From positions 62,001-126,000 of the forward strand of contig NZ_JAAATY010000022.1 of the NCBI RefSeq assembly GCF_013280595.1: DNA of 64,000 nt. The letters run 5' to 3'. The position numbers and the translations under genes were made by a program. The stretch is from Kibdelosporangium persicum (lineage in GTDB: Bacteria > Actinomycetota > Actinomycetes > Mycobacteriales > Pseudonocardiaceae). Positions 25,420-33,600 of the stretch are shown in pieces (the first letter of the stretch is position 1; every line of letters starts with the position of its first letter). Below the pieces are notes generated by a model. The model saw nothing but the letters and a program-made list of their open reading frames with translations. It made no database searches and had not been told where the DNA came from.

Positions 25420-26025
25420 CTACTTGTCGGCCGTGGCCGGGGTGCGCAGCACTCGCAGCGCACGGGACCATGCGAGGACTTCGTCCAGCATGGTGGTGAG
25501 GGTGGTTTCGTGGCGTTCGCCGGGAGCGACGGCACCGAGTGGAGAGTCACTGAAGTCGAAGTCGTGATACAGGCTGATCGCGACCTGGGCGTGCACGTCG
25601 GCGATTTTGATCTCGCCCATGGTCTGCCGTAGTTGTTCGGCGGCGCGGATGCCGCCGAAGGCCCCGTAGCTCACGATTCCGGCGGCCTTGTCGTTCCACT
25701 CCGCGTACAGGTAGTCGATGGCGTTCTTCAGCGCGGCAGGGATGGCGCTGTTGTACTCCGGGGTGACGAACACGAACCCGTCGAACCTGTCGATCGTGGC
25801 CGCCCATCGCTTGGTATGTGCGTTCAGGTAGCCGTAACCGGTGGCTGCCGGGGCGGGCTCGTCCAGCATCGGCAGCTCGTAGTCGGCAATGTCGACGAGT
25901 TCGAGGCTGGCTTCTCCAGCCACGGCGGCGGGGTGCCGTCCGGCGGCCTCGGCGACCCACCGCGCCACGTCCACGACGCGGCGCCCGGGACGGGTGCTCC
26001 CCAGAATGATCGCGATCCGGATCAC
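25420..26025 (-). CDS. NADPH-dependent FMN reductase
   Basis: GTG 26025 is preceded by AAGGAG at a suitable distance. The 201-residue flavodoxin-fold protein has the FMN phosphate loop ILGSTRPGRR at the N-terminus, FVTPEYN near residue 85 and the YGAFGGIRAAEQLRQ segment, as in the NADPH-dependent FMN/azo reductase family. It reduces flavin or small quinone/azo compounds. It is co-oriented with the TetR gene at 26163, 137 bp away. The convergent gap 25258-25419 shows nothing else. Confidence 0.88.
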   Translation of the reverse strand: MIRIAIILGSTRPGRRVVDVARWVAEAAGRHPAAVAGEASLELVDIADYELPMLDEPAPAATGYGYLNAHTKRWAATIDRFDGFVFVTPEYNSAIPAALKNAIDYLYAEWNDKAAGIVSYGAFGGIRAAEQLRQTMGEIKIADVHAQVAISLYHDFDFSDSPLGAVAPGERHETTLTTMLDEVLAWSRALRVLRTPATADK

Positions 26026-26162
26026 GGGCCTTCTCCTTGGATTCTGGTGTGCTCCAACGCGGGATGCCCGCAAGCTTCCCGGCACTGGGCGAGACCGGGC
26101 CAGACCGCTGCCTTGCTAGCCCTGACAGGGCCACGCTCACCGAGAGCGGTTCGATGGCACTG

Positions 26163-26786
26163 TCACACGGCATAGGCGGCAAGGAAGACCCGCACGGCCT
26201 CGTCAGCGAACCGGTCGAGATCGTCCGAGGTGAAGCCGGTGTCGTCGCCGTGGAACATGGCCTTGTTCAACGGGATGGACAGCACCAGCCAGTTGAAGTT
26301 CTGAGCGGCCAGCAGGGGGTCGTCCACCCGCATCAGGCCACGCCGGGCAAGCGCCTCGAACTGGGTGGCGAGCATGGCATGGGCGCGTTCGGCACCGGCG
26401 GCGTACCAGGCACGGGCCAGCTCGGGGAACCGCTCGGCCTCCGCGATGATCAACCGGCGGAGGCGGATCAGGTGCGGCTTGGTCACCTCGACGATGTGCC
26501 TGCGGGCGAACTCGCGCAGGTCGGCCTGGAGATCTTCGCTGTCCGCGAGTGCCTCGACCATCTCGTGGGTCAGCGCCGCGGTCGCGCTGATGTCGTTCCG
26601 GACGACCTCGATGTACAGCCGTTCCTTGTCGGCGAAGTGGTTGTACACCGTCACCTTGGACACGCCGGCGACAGCCGCGACCTCGTCCATGCTGGCGCCG
26701 CCGTATCCCTTGCGCAGGAACAAGGTGCGGGCGGCGTCGAGGATCGCACTCCGCTTGGCCGCGGTTCGGGGGTTCACGTCCGGCAT
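26163..26786 (-). CDS. TetR-family regulator
   Basis: The 207-residue protein has an N-terminal helix-turn-helix (GYGGASMDEVAAVAGVSKVTVYNHFADKERLY) and a C-terminal domain of the AefR-like/TetR_C type (PHLIRLRRLIIAEAERFPEL, then NWLVLSIPLNKAMF). It diverges from an alpha/beta hydrolase gene; a perfect palindrome between the starts is its likely operator. The FMN reductase downstream on the same strand may be part of its regulon. Confidence 0.88.
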   Translation of the reverse strand: MPDVNPRTAAKRSAILDAARTLFLRKGYGGASMDEVAAVAGVSKVTVYNHFADKERLYIEVVRNDISATAALTHEMVEALADSEDLQADLREFARRHIVEVTKPHLIRLRRLIIAEAERFPELARAWYAAGAERAHAMLATQFEALARRGLMRVDDPLLAAQNFNWLVLSIPLNKAMFHGDDTGFTSDDLDRFADEAVRVFLAAYAV

Positions 26787-26789
26787 ATC

Positions 26790-26810
26790 TGAACTGTACA
26801 GTACAGTTCA
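26790..26810. promoter_or_regulatory. Perfect TetR operator palindrome
   Basis: GAACTGTACAGTACAGTTC (26791-26809), extended by one T-A pair on each side, is a perfect odd-length palindrome directly upstream of the TetR start (26786) and 29 bp before the hydrolase start. The sequence is of the AefR-like operator kind. Binding by the adjacent TetR is inferred. Confidence 0.8.
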
Positions 26811-26838
26811 GTTCACATAAAACTTCCGGGGAGCTGCC

Positions 26839-27624
26839 ATGAACGTGAGATCGCACGACGGGACGCAGATCGCGTACGAGCTGCTGGGTACCGGGCAACC
26901 GCTGCTCCTCGTGGCGGGCGCGCTGCAAGGACGGGCTGGTCATCGTCCGTGGGCGGAAGAGCTCGCGCGGCACTTCACCGTGATCAGCTACGACCGCCGA
27001 GGCCGCGGTGACAGCGAGGACACGCCGCCCTACGCCGTCGATCGGGAAGTCGAAGACCTGGCGGCACTCATCGCCGCATGCGGTGGCACGGCCTCGGTCT
27101 ACGGCCACTCATCGGGAGCGGCCCTGGTGATGCACGCCGCCGCCCGCGGACTGCCGATCGACAAGATCGTCCTGCACGAGCCGCCCTTCGGCGACGGCAG
27201 CGACGAAGAACGCCAGCGCGAGGACAAGGAAGCCGCGCACATCGCGGACTTGCTGGCGCAAGGCCGCAACGCCGACGCGGTCAAAACCTTCTACGCCCCG
27301 ATCGGCATGCCGCCCGAGATTCTCGACCACATGGCGAACGACCCTGCCATACAGGCGAACGCACCCACGATCCTGTACGACCCCTACGCGGTCATGAGCC
27401 CTCGAAGCCGGAACGGCATGACGCCCGTCGAGCAGGCCCGCGGCATCACGACACAGGCACTCGTGCTCGCGGGTGACGCAAGCCCGCCGTGGATGATCGA
27501 CGCGAGCAGGCAGATCGGGGAAGCGCTGCCGAACGGGCGTTTCCGGCTACTCGAAGGCCAGCAGCACGTCGTTCCGCCCGACGTACTCACGCCGGTGCTG
27601 ACCGGCTTCTTGCTCGGTCGGTGA
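26839..27624 (+). CDS. Alpha/beta hydrolase, TetR-regulated
   Basis: The 261-residue protein has PLLLVAGALQG (oxyanion strand), YDRRGRGDS, the nucleophile elbow GHSSGA (Ser near residue 95), the acid in LAGDASPPW and the histidine in EGQQHVVPP, a complete triad. The HSSG variant is common in the actinobacterial branch of small-molecule hydrolases. It probably removes a toxic ester or lactone sensed by the divergent TetR; this is inference. Confidence 0.85.
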   Translation: MNVRSHDGTQIAYELLGTGQPLLLVAGALQGRAGHRPWAEELARHFTVISYDRRGRGDSEDTPPYAVDREVEDLAALIAACGGTASVYGHSSGAALVMHAAARGLPIDKIVLHEPPFGDGSDEERQREDKEAAHIADLLAQGRNADAVKTFYAPIGMPPEILDHMANDPAIQANAPTILYDPYAVMSPRSRNGMTPVEQARGITTQALVLAGDASPPWMIDASRQIGEALPNGRFRLLEGQQHVVPPDVLTPVLTGFLLGR

Positions 27625-27632
27625 CCGCTGGG

Positions 27633-28199
27633 TCAGTACTCCACACACCAGCTGTTGCCTTCGTAGATGTAGCTGTGCGGCACGCCCTCGCTGGAGCCGC
27701 CTTCGATCTTCATCTGCACCGTGGCGGACGTCTGGGAGAACATCGTGACCTTGCCGACGACGAACTTGGGGTTGGGCTCCTTCTCGAAGACCTCGTACAT
27801 CGCGCCGGTGTCGCGTTGACGGCACACCAGGGCTTTCGCCGCCGCGGCGTCCTTACGGGCCACGGCATCCGCGTAGGCCTGTGCCACCGCCTTGACCGCT
27901 TCCTCGCCGCCTGTGTTCTGCGCCGTGGTCGGCTTCGCGGTCGGTTTCCGGGTCGGCGTCGGGACGTGCTCGTCGTTGGCCGTCGGCCGCGAAGTCGAGG
28001 CCGTGGGCGTGCCATCCCGGGTGGTCAGCACAATGACCGTGACTACGCCACCGATCAGCAGCAACGCCGCCACGACCACCGCCACGATCAGACCCGTGTT
28101 GCTCTTCCGCGGTGGTGGCGGAGGCGGATACCAACCGGGAGGAGGGGGTCCGTACGGACCAGGCGGCTGCTGCGGTGGCGGGTACGTCACGGTGTGCAT
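27633..28199 (-). CDS. Proline-rich single-pass membrane protein with extracellular domain
   Basis: The 188-residue protein starts with ~30 residues rich in proline and glycine, followed by a lysine/arginine stop and one transmembrane helix (TGLIVAVVVAALLLIGGVVTV). A Thr/Pro linker leads to a ~100-residue outer domain with two cysteines (LVCRQRDTG and NSWCVEY) that may pair, and sequence like the DUF4878/NTF2-type lumazine-binding fold (AVKAVAQAYADAVARKDAAAA). No function is known. It is the last gene of a minus-strand run with 28246 and the HAD gene. Confidence 0.65.
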   Translation of the reverse strand: MHTVTYPPPQQPPGPYGPPPPGWYPPPPPPRKSNTGLIVAVVVAALLLIGGVVTVIVLTTRDGTPTASTSRPTANDEHVPTPTRKPTAKPTTAQNTGGEEAVKAVAQAYADAVARKDAAAAKALVCRQRDTGAMYEVFEKEPNPKFVVGKVTMFSQTSATVQMKIEGGSSEGVPHSYIYEGNSWCVEY

Positions 28200-28245
28200 G
28201 ATGCCCCAGACGGACGCCGCCAGTCCGGCGTTTCCCCTAACGGCG

Positions 28246-29268
28246 TCATTCGATGCCGGAGTACAGCAGTCTCATGTACGCGCTGAAGGAGTCGCTGTCC
28301 TTGCGGTGCTCGGTCCGCCAGAGCTCCAGCTCGGCCTCGGTGATCTCGTCCCCGGTGATCTGCCGCAGGTGCCCGAGCAGGAACCGGTCGTCGTGGCTGG
28401 CCTTGAAGGTCACCTTGTCGTCGGACATCTCGAACTTGCGCATCAGGTCCAGCCGGAACACGGAGTACACAAAGGACTCACGGCCGAACCGGTACGACTC
28501 CGGCAGCTCCATCTGCGCCGACTTCGGCCCGAAGTACCACGAGACGTACACCGCCTGGTCCAGCATGACGTAGCGGTAGACCGCCGTGCTGTCGGTGTAG
28601 AGGATCTCGATCGGGCAGATGTGCCGGCACTCGAACAGCGCCACCACGTTGACCAGCAGTTCCCTGCGCAGGTCCCGCTTGATCTGGTCGATCGTCTGGC
28701 CTTCGTTGCCCACCCAGGACCGCCGGTCGAACGCGCGGCGCTGGATGGCCGCCTCGTTCGCCGGGCCGATCATCGCGATCCGGATGTGCGTCGGGTGGTG
28801 CCGCGCGGCCAGCAACCGGGCGGCGACGTAGCGCGCGCTGGGACCGTTGAACGCGAAGAAGTCCGACTCCTCCAGGTCCCTGGTGACGTCGATGTTGAAC
28901 TCGTCGCCGTAGTTGCTGCCGGGGTTGACCGGCTCGTACGTCTTCTGCGGGACGAACAGCCGGTCGGTCGTGGCCGCGTTGTTCCTGACCTGTTCGCCGA
29001 GTTCCTTGAAGCCGTCCCGGATCGTGCTCTGCACGTTGCGGTCCTGCACCCAGTTGGCCAGTGCCACGAACATCAACGCGAACACCACGCTGGCGATCAG
29101 GTTCAGCCCGATCGCCGAGGAGATGTCCTCGGCGCTCAGATCGTCGTCCAGCGCGGCCAGCAGGACGCCGACCGCCAGCGCGACGCTGCATGCGGTCCCG
29201 AACGAGTACCAGACGAAGGTCCGGCTGAGCGAGCGTGTCCTGCGCTTCGGTTTGTCACTACTTGTCAT
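28246..29268 (-). CDS. Unassigned two-TM membrane protein
   Basis: ATG 29268 overlaps the end of the HAD gene by 11 nt; GTG 29280 is an alternative start. The ~340-residue protein has two membrane helices close to the N-terminus (VWYSFGTACSVALAVGVLLAAL and LIASVVFALMFVALANWV) and a large soluble remainder. That part carries landmarks FFAFNGPSARYVAARLLA, RIAMIGPANEAAI, CRHICPIEILYTDSTAVYRYVMLDQAVYVSWYFG and a final RLLYSGIE. The last pattern resembles the C-terminal half of a degenerate nuclease/phospholipase-like fold, but I cannot assign it. It is coupled to the HAD phosphatase gene. Confidence 0.6.
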   Translation of the reverse strand: MTSSDKPKRRTRSLSRTFVWYSFGTACSVALAVGVLLAALDDDLSAEDISSAIGLNLIASVVFALMFVALANWVQDRNVQSTIRDGFKELGEQVRNNAATTDRLFVPQKTYEPVNPGSNYGDEFNIDVTRDLEESDFFAFNGPSARYVAARLLAARHHPTHIRIAMIGPANEAAIQRRAFDRRSWVGNEGQTIDQIKRDLRRELLVNVVALFECRHICPIEILYTDSTAVYRYVMLDQAVYVSWYFGPKSAQMELPESYRFGRESFVYSVFRLDLMRKFEMSDDKVTFKASHDDRFLLGHLRQITGDEITEAELELWRTEHRKDSDSFSAYMRLLYSGIE

Positions 29269-29947
29269 GCGTGTCACCACTGAGCTCGTCGACGACGGTC
29301 AACGCCCACCGGACCGCGCCGGACAGGCTCGACACGATGGGCACGGCAAGGTCCTGTGCCCTGGCCAGGCTCACTAATGCCTGATCACCAGGGTGGTAGA
29401 ACACGGCGGCGAGGCCACAGGCTTCGGCGGCACGCACGTCGTCGACGTTGTCGCCGACCATGAGCACCCGTTCCGGGCTGAGGTCCAGGTGTGCCAGGTG
29501 CTTGCGCAGATGCGGTTCCTTGAGGTGGATCTCGTCGCCGGTGGTTCCGTCCACCCGGGAGAAGAACCGCGCGATCGGCCCGAGCTGCCGCATCGCCATG
29601 AGCTGACCGTGCGGGTACATCGACAGCAGCGACTGCGTCCGGCCCGCGTCACGCCACATCGTCAACGCGTTCACGGCATCCTTGTGCAGTGTCGCGACGG
29701 CCATCCGGCGGGCGTACGAGAGTTGGAACTGCCGGTCGAGCGTGGCCTGCTCGGCCGCGCTCAACGTCCGTCCGGCCAGGTTGTCGTAGAAGAGGGTGAT
29801 CGGCCGGGTGAAGTGGTCCCGGTACCGCTCCGTGGTCACTTCCGGCAGGCCGGCGGCGGCGAACGCGTCGGCTGTCGCGAGCACGAGCGCGGAGCCGTCG
29901 TCGAACAGCGTGCCGTTCCAGTCCCACACGATATGGTCTATCGCCAA
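29258..29947 (-). CDS. HAD-superfamily phosphatase (phosphoglycolate-phosphatase-like)
   Basis: TTG 29947 is chosen because GGAGGG lies 9 nt upstream and no ATG is available. The 229-residue HAD hydrolase has the nucleophile motif IVWDWNGTLFDD (first Asp), motif II serine in LLSMYPHG, a lysine in IHLKEPHLRKHL and motif III VLMVGDNVDDVRAA. The alpha-helical cap (residues ~20-85) is of the small Cof-free type. It hydrolyses a small phosphate ester. It diverges from the methyltransferase at 29981 with only 33 bp between starts. Confidence 0.83.
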   Translation of the reverse strand: MAIDHIVWDWNGTLFDDGSALVLATADAFAAAGLPEVTTERYRDHFTRPITLFYDNLAGRTLSAAEQATLDRQFQLSYARRMAVATLHKDAVNALTMWRDAGRTQSLLSMYPHGQLMAMRQLGPIARFFSRVDGTTGDEIHLKEPHLRKHLAHLDLSPERVLMVGDNVDDVRAAEACGLAAVFYHPGDQALVSLARAQDLAVPIVSSLSGAVRWALTVVDELSGDTHDK

Positions 29948-29980
29948 GTTCTCGAGCCCTCCGGATGCGATGCTGGGACA

Positions 29981-30685
29981 GTGAGCCGAATCCAAGCCCG
30001 TGCCACGGCGGCGAACCGGGAGCGGTACCAGCACGACGAGGTCGCCGGGTACCTGACTGATCCGTACCACCGCCGTCGGCTCGAACTGGCGATCACGGTG
30101 CTGGCCAAGCACTTGCGGCCCGGCCGGACCGTCGTGGACCTCGGCGCGAACGAAGGGCAGGCGTGCAGCGCGTTGGCCGGCAGAGGTTTCCGCCCGATCG
30201 CCTGCGACATCGTGCCGGACGCACGGCGTGCCGCGCGTGACCGCGGCCTGCTCGCGGTGGGCTTGGACGCCGGTGCCGCCTTGCCGTTCCGGACGGCCAG
30301 CCTGGACGGCATCCTCGCGGGCGAGATCATCGAGCATCTCTACGACCCGGCTTCGCTGCTGCGCGAATGCGGTCGCGTGCTGCGCCCCGGCGGCGTGGTC
30401 GTGATCACCACGCCCAATCTGGCCACGGCACAGGACAGGTTGCGGTTCCTGCTCGGGCGCTCGCCGAGGCAGGTCGACCCGTTCCATGAGTACCTCAGCC
30501 TGCACATCCGCCCGTTCACGTACGAACTGCTGGCCACCGGCCTGCGCAAGGCGGGGCTGACGCCGAAGCGGCCGCTGTCCAACTACGTGGTCTGGCGCAC
30601 GCGGCGCGGTGAGATCCGGTCGGCGTGGGCCGCCCGGCGCTGGCCGACGCTGGGCGGTTCGCTGATCGTGGCGGCGGTGCGCTGA
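29981..30685 (+). CDS. Class I SAM-dependent methyltransferase
   Basis: This 234-residue protein starts at GTG 29981. The SAM motif I is VVDLGANEGQAC, motif II ACDIVPDA, and the UbiE-like EIIEHLYDP and LRPGGVVVITTPN follow. The end of the protein (HIRPFTYELLATGLRKAGL) resembles Methyltransf_11/12 enzymes acting on small molecules. Its target is unknown. It converges on the large STAND gene. Confidence 0.83.
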   Translation: MSRIQARATAANRERYQHDEVAGYLTDPYHRRRLELAITVLAKHLRPGRTVVDLGANEGQACSALAGRGFRPIACDIVPDARRAARDRGLLAVGLDAGAALPFRTASLDGILAGEIIEHLYDPASLLRECGRVLRPGGVVVITTPNLATAQDRLRFLLGRSPRQVDPFHEYLSLHIRPFTYELLATGLRKAGLTPKRPLSNYVVWRTRRGEIRSAWAARRWPTLGGSLIVAAVR

Positions 30686-30692
30686 ACCGCGG

Positions 30693-33600
30693 TCAGAACG
30701 GTTCATCGGCGGGTACCGTGTGCACGTTGCGAAGTACGGTGTCGAGTTCGCCGATCTCGAACCGGCACAACCCGATCACGTGCCAGAACTCGCTGGTGAG
30801 TTTGCCTTCGGTCTTGTACCGCCCGTCCGGGGCCACGGCGGCCCACGCGCCGCGCAACCCGAGCAGGGTCAGCGACAAGCGCGGCCGTGACCGGTCGCCG
30901 ACGTCCCACAACCGGGTCGTCCCGTCGTCGGCCCCGCTGGCCAGCATCCGCCCGTCCGGGCTGAAGTCGATCGACCAGATCCGCCGGGTGTGCCCGGCCA
31001 GCGCGTGCAGGTGCGCACCGGTGCCGAGGTCCCAGAGGTGGATCAGGGTGTCGTCGCCCGCGGTGGCGAACACCTGCCCGTCCGGGCTGATCCGGCCGGT
31101 CCACAGCTTGCCGCGCTGACCGGCCAGGGTGTGCAGGGCCGCGCCGGTGGCCACGTCCCAGAGAATGGCCGTGCCGTCGTTGCTGACGCTGGCCAGCACC
31201 GTGCCGTCCGCGGTGAACTGGACCTCGTACACGCGGTCCGAGTGTCCCAACAGGACCTTCAGGTTCTCACCGGTGTCGGCGTCGAACAGCCGGACCTTCG
31301 AGTCGTCACAACCCGTTGCCACGGTACGGCCGTCCGGGCTGAACGCGACGGAACGAACCCGGCCACGGTGGTCGTGCAGGATCAGTTTCCGCCGCCCGGT
31401 CGGGCGCCACCACAGCCGCACCGAGTCGTCGTCGTTGGCCGTGGCCAGGACGTTGCCGGTGGGGTCGAACGCGCTGGCCCACACGTGGTCGGTCTCGACG
31501 TCCAGTTCCTGGTCGGATTCCCAGCTGCCGAGGTGCCACATGTGCATGCCGCCGTCGTTGCTCGTGGTGGCCAGCAACGGTTTTGTCGGCGAGAACACCG
31601 CGGAGGTCAGTTGGTCGGCCCGCCCCTGCAACGGATCGGTGACCAGCTTGCCCAGGTGCGGGTCCCACACCCGCACGCGACCGTCGTTCCCGCTGACCGC
31701 GAGCAGGTCGCCCGCGGGGTTGAAGTTCACCTTGGTGATCCGGCGGCCGTGGCCGTACAGCTCGTGGATCTGCCTGCCGTCCTCGGGCTCCCAGATCCGT
31801 ACTGTGCCGTCCTTCCCGGTGGTCGCGATCTGACGCGAGTCCGGCCGGAACGCGGGCGGCCACACCGCTCCGCGGTGTGCCTGCACGTCGAACCGTTCCT
31901 GACCGGAAGGGATGTCCCAGACACGCAACCCGCCGTCGGCGTCACCGCTCGCCAGGGCGGTGCCGTCCGGGCTGAAGGCGAGTTGGTACACGGACGCGGC
32001 CTCGGAACGCAGCGGCGACATCCGGGCCTGCGCGCCGGACAGCTGCCATAGCCGGACCGCACCGACCGTGTCGCCCGTGGCCAACAGGGCGCGTTTCGGG
32101 TGGAACTCGACCGAGTAGATGTCGCCGGGATGACCGGTCAGGTGATGGGTGCGGGCGCCGGTGTCTGTGTCCCAAATGGACAGTCTGCCGTTGCGGCCGC
32201 CCGCCGCCAGCAGCCTGCCGTCGTGGCTGAAGCTGAGCGAGTAGATCGCCGCGGCACCCGGCACGTTCATCCGGTGTGCCTCGGTCCCCGTGACCAGGTC
32301 CCAGATCCGTACGGTCCCGGCGTTGTCCGCGGTGGCGAGCAACGCGGTGTCCGGCGCCGGGTGGAAGGCCAGTGCCCAGATCCGCTCGATGTGGCCCGGC
32401 AACTGCTGCAGCACCTGCCCGTCGGGCATGGCGCGTACCCAGACGACACCGGCCGCGTCGCCGTACGCGACCAGTTTGCCGCGACGATCCTGTGTCAGCG
32501 GCCAGACCGGCGCCTCATGGTCGGTGAACACGGCGTGCTGTTCGCCGGTCGACGGGTCCCAGCAGCGCACAGTGCCGTCCGCGGACCCGGTGACCAACGC
32601 ACTGGCGCCGTACGTCACCGCGTACACACGGTCGAGATGCCCCTTCAAGGTCCGGATCGGCAGGCCTTTGTCCGTGTCGCACAACAACACGCCGCCGTCC
32701 CCGTTGCCCACCGCGAGCAGGGAACCGTCCGTGCTGTACGCCAGGGGCCGGGGCAGCCGGCCGACCTCGAAGCCGAACGGCACGCCGACCCCGGACGGCT
32801 GCAACCCGACGAGCACCGGCTGCCCTGGCGCCACGGCCGCGCCGCCCAACTGGGCGGACGTCCGCAAAGCGTTGTCAGCGGTGACGTTCAGCAGGGCCGC
32901 GCGTGACCACCGGCATCCCGTGGCTTCCACACCACGCAGATCGGTTCCGGAGAGCCGTGCCTCGGTCAGGTCCGCCCCGGTGAGATCCGCGCCGGACAAC
33001 ACGGCGTCGTCCAGCCGGACGCGCCTGAGCTGGGCGTCCCGCATGATCGCGCGGGACAGCTTGGTCCCGATCAGCCGTGCGTCGGTCAGGTCCGCGCCGG
33101 TCAGGTCGACTCCGCTGAGATCCCGGTACGAGAAGTCCTCGCCGCGCAGCGACGCACCCCGCAGATCCGCCTTGGCCGGTGTCCGCAACCGCTTGCTCAC
33201 CTTGAGGGCGTTGGTGTTCGCGATGTGCTCGCTGTCCGGGTGCATGGCCCAGGCGCGCAGCCGGTGCGGATCGGCGAGGTCGCACAGGAAGTCGACGGTC
33301 AGCTGGGACAGCACCTGGCGGCCGAGCAGCGGCGGATTCTCGTCGCCACGGTTGAACTGCGCGGCGATCTCGTTGGCCACCAGCCACTCCATCACCGAAC
33401 CGTGGATGAAGCCGAACATCTCCTCGGTCCGCACCAGCAGGCTGCCCGCGCCGACCGCGTGCGTGGCCTGCGGCGGGGACAGCGGCGTGTCGGCCAGGCC
33501 GGTCAACGCCTGCGCGATCTCGGCCACGTCGTCCAGCCGCAGCAGGACCTCGTTGGACTCCCACATCCGCACGGCCAACGTGGTGACCGCGTGCCAGAGC

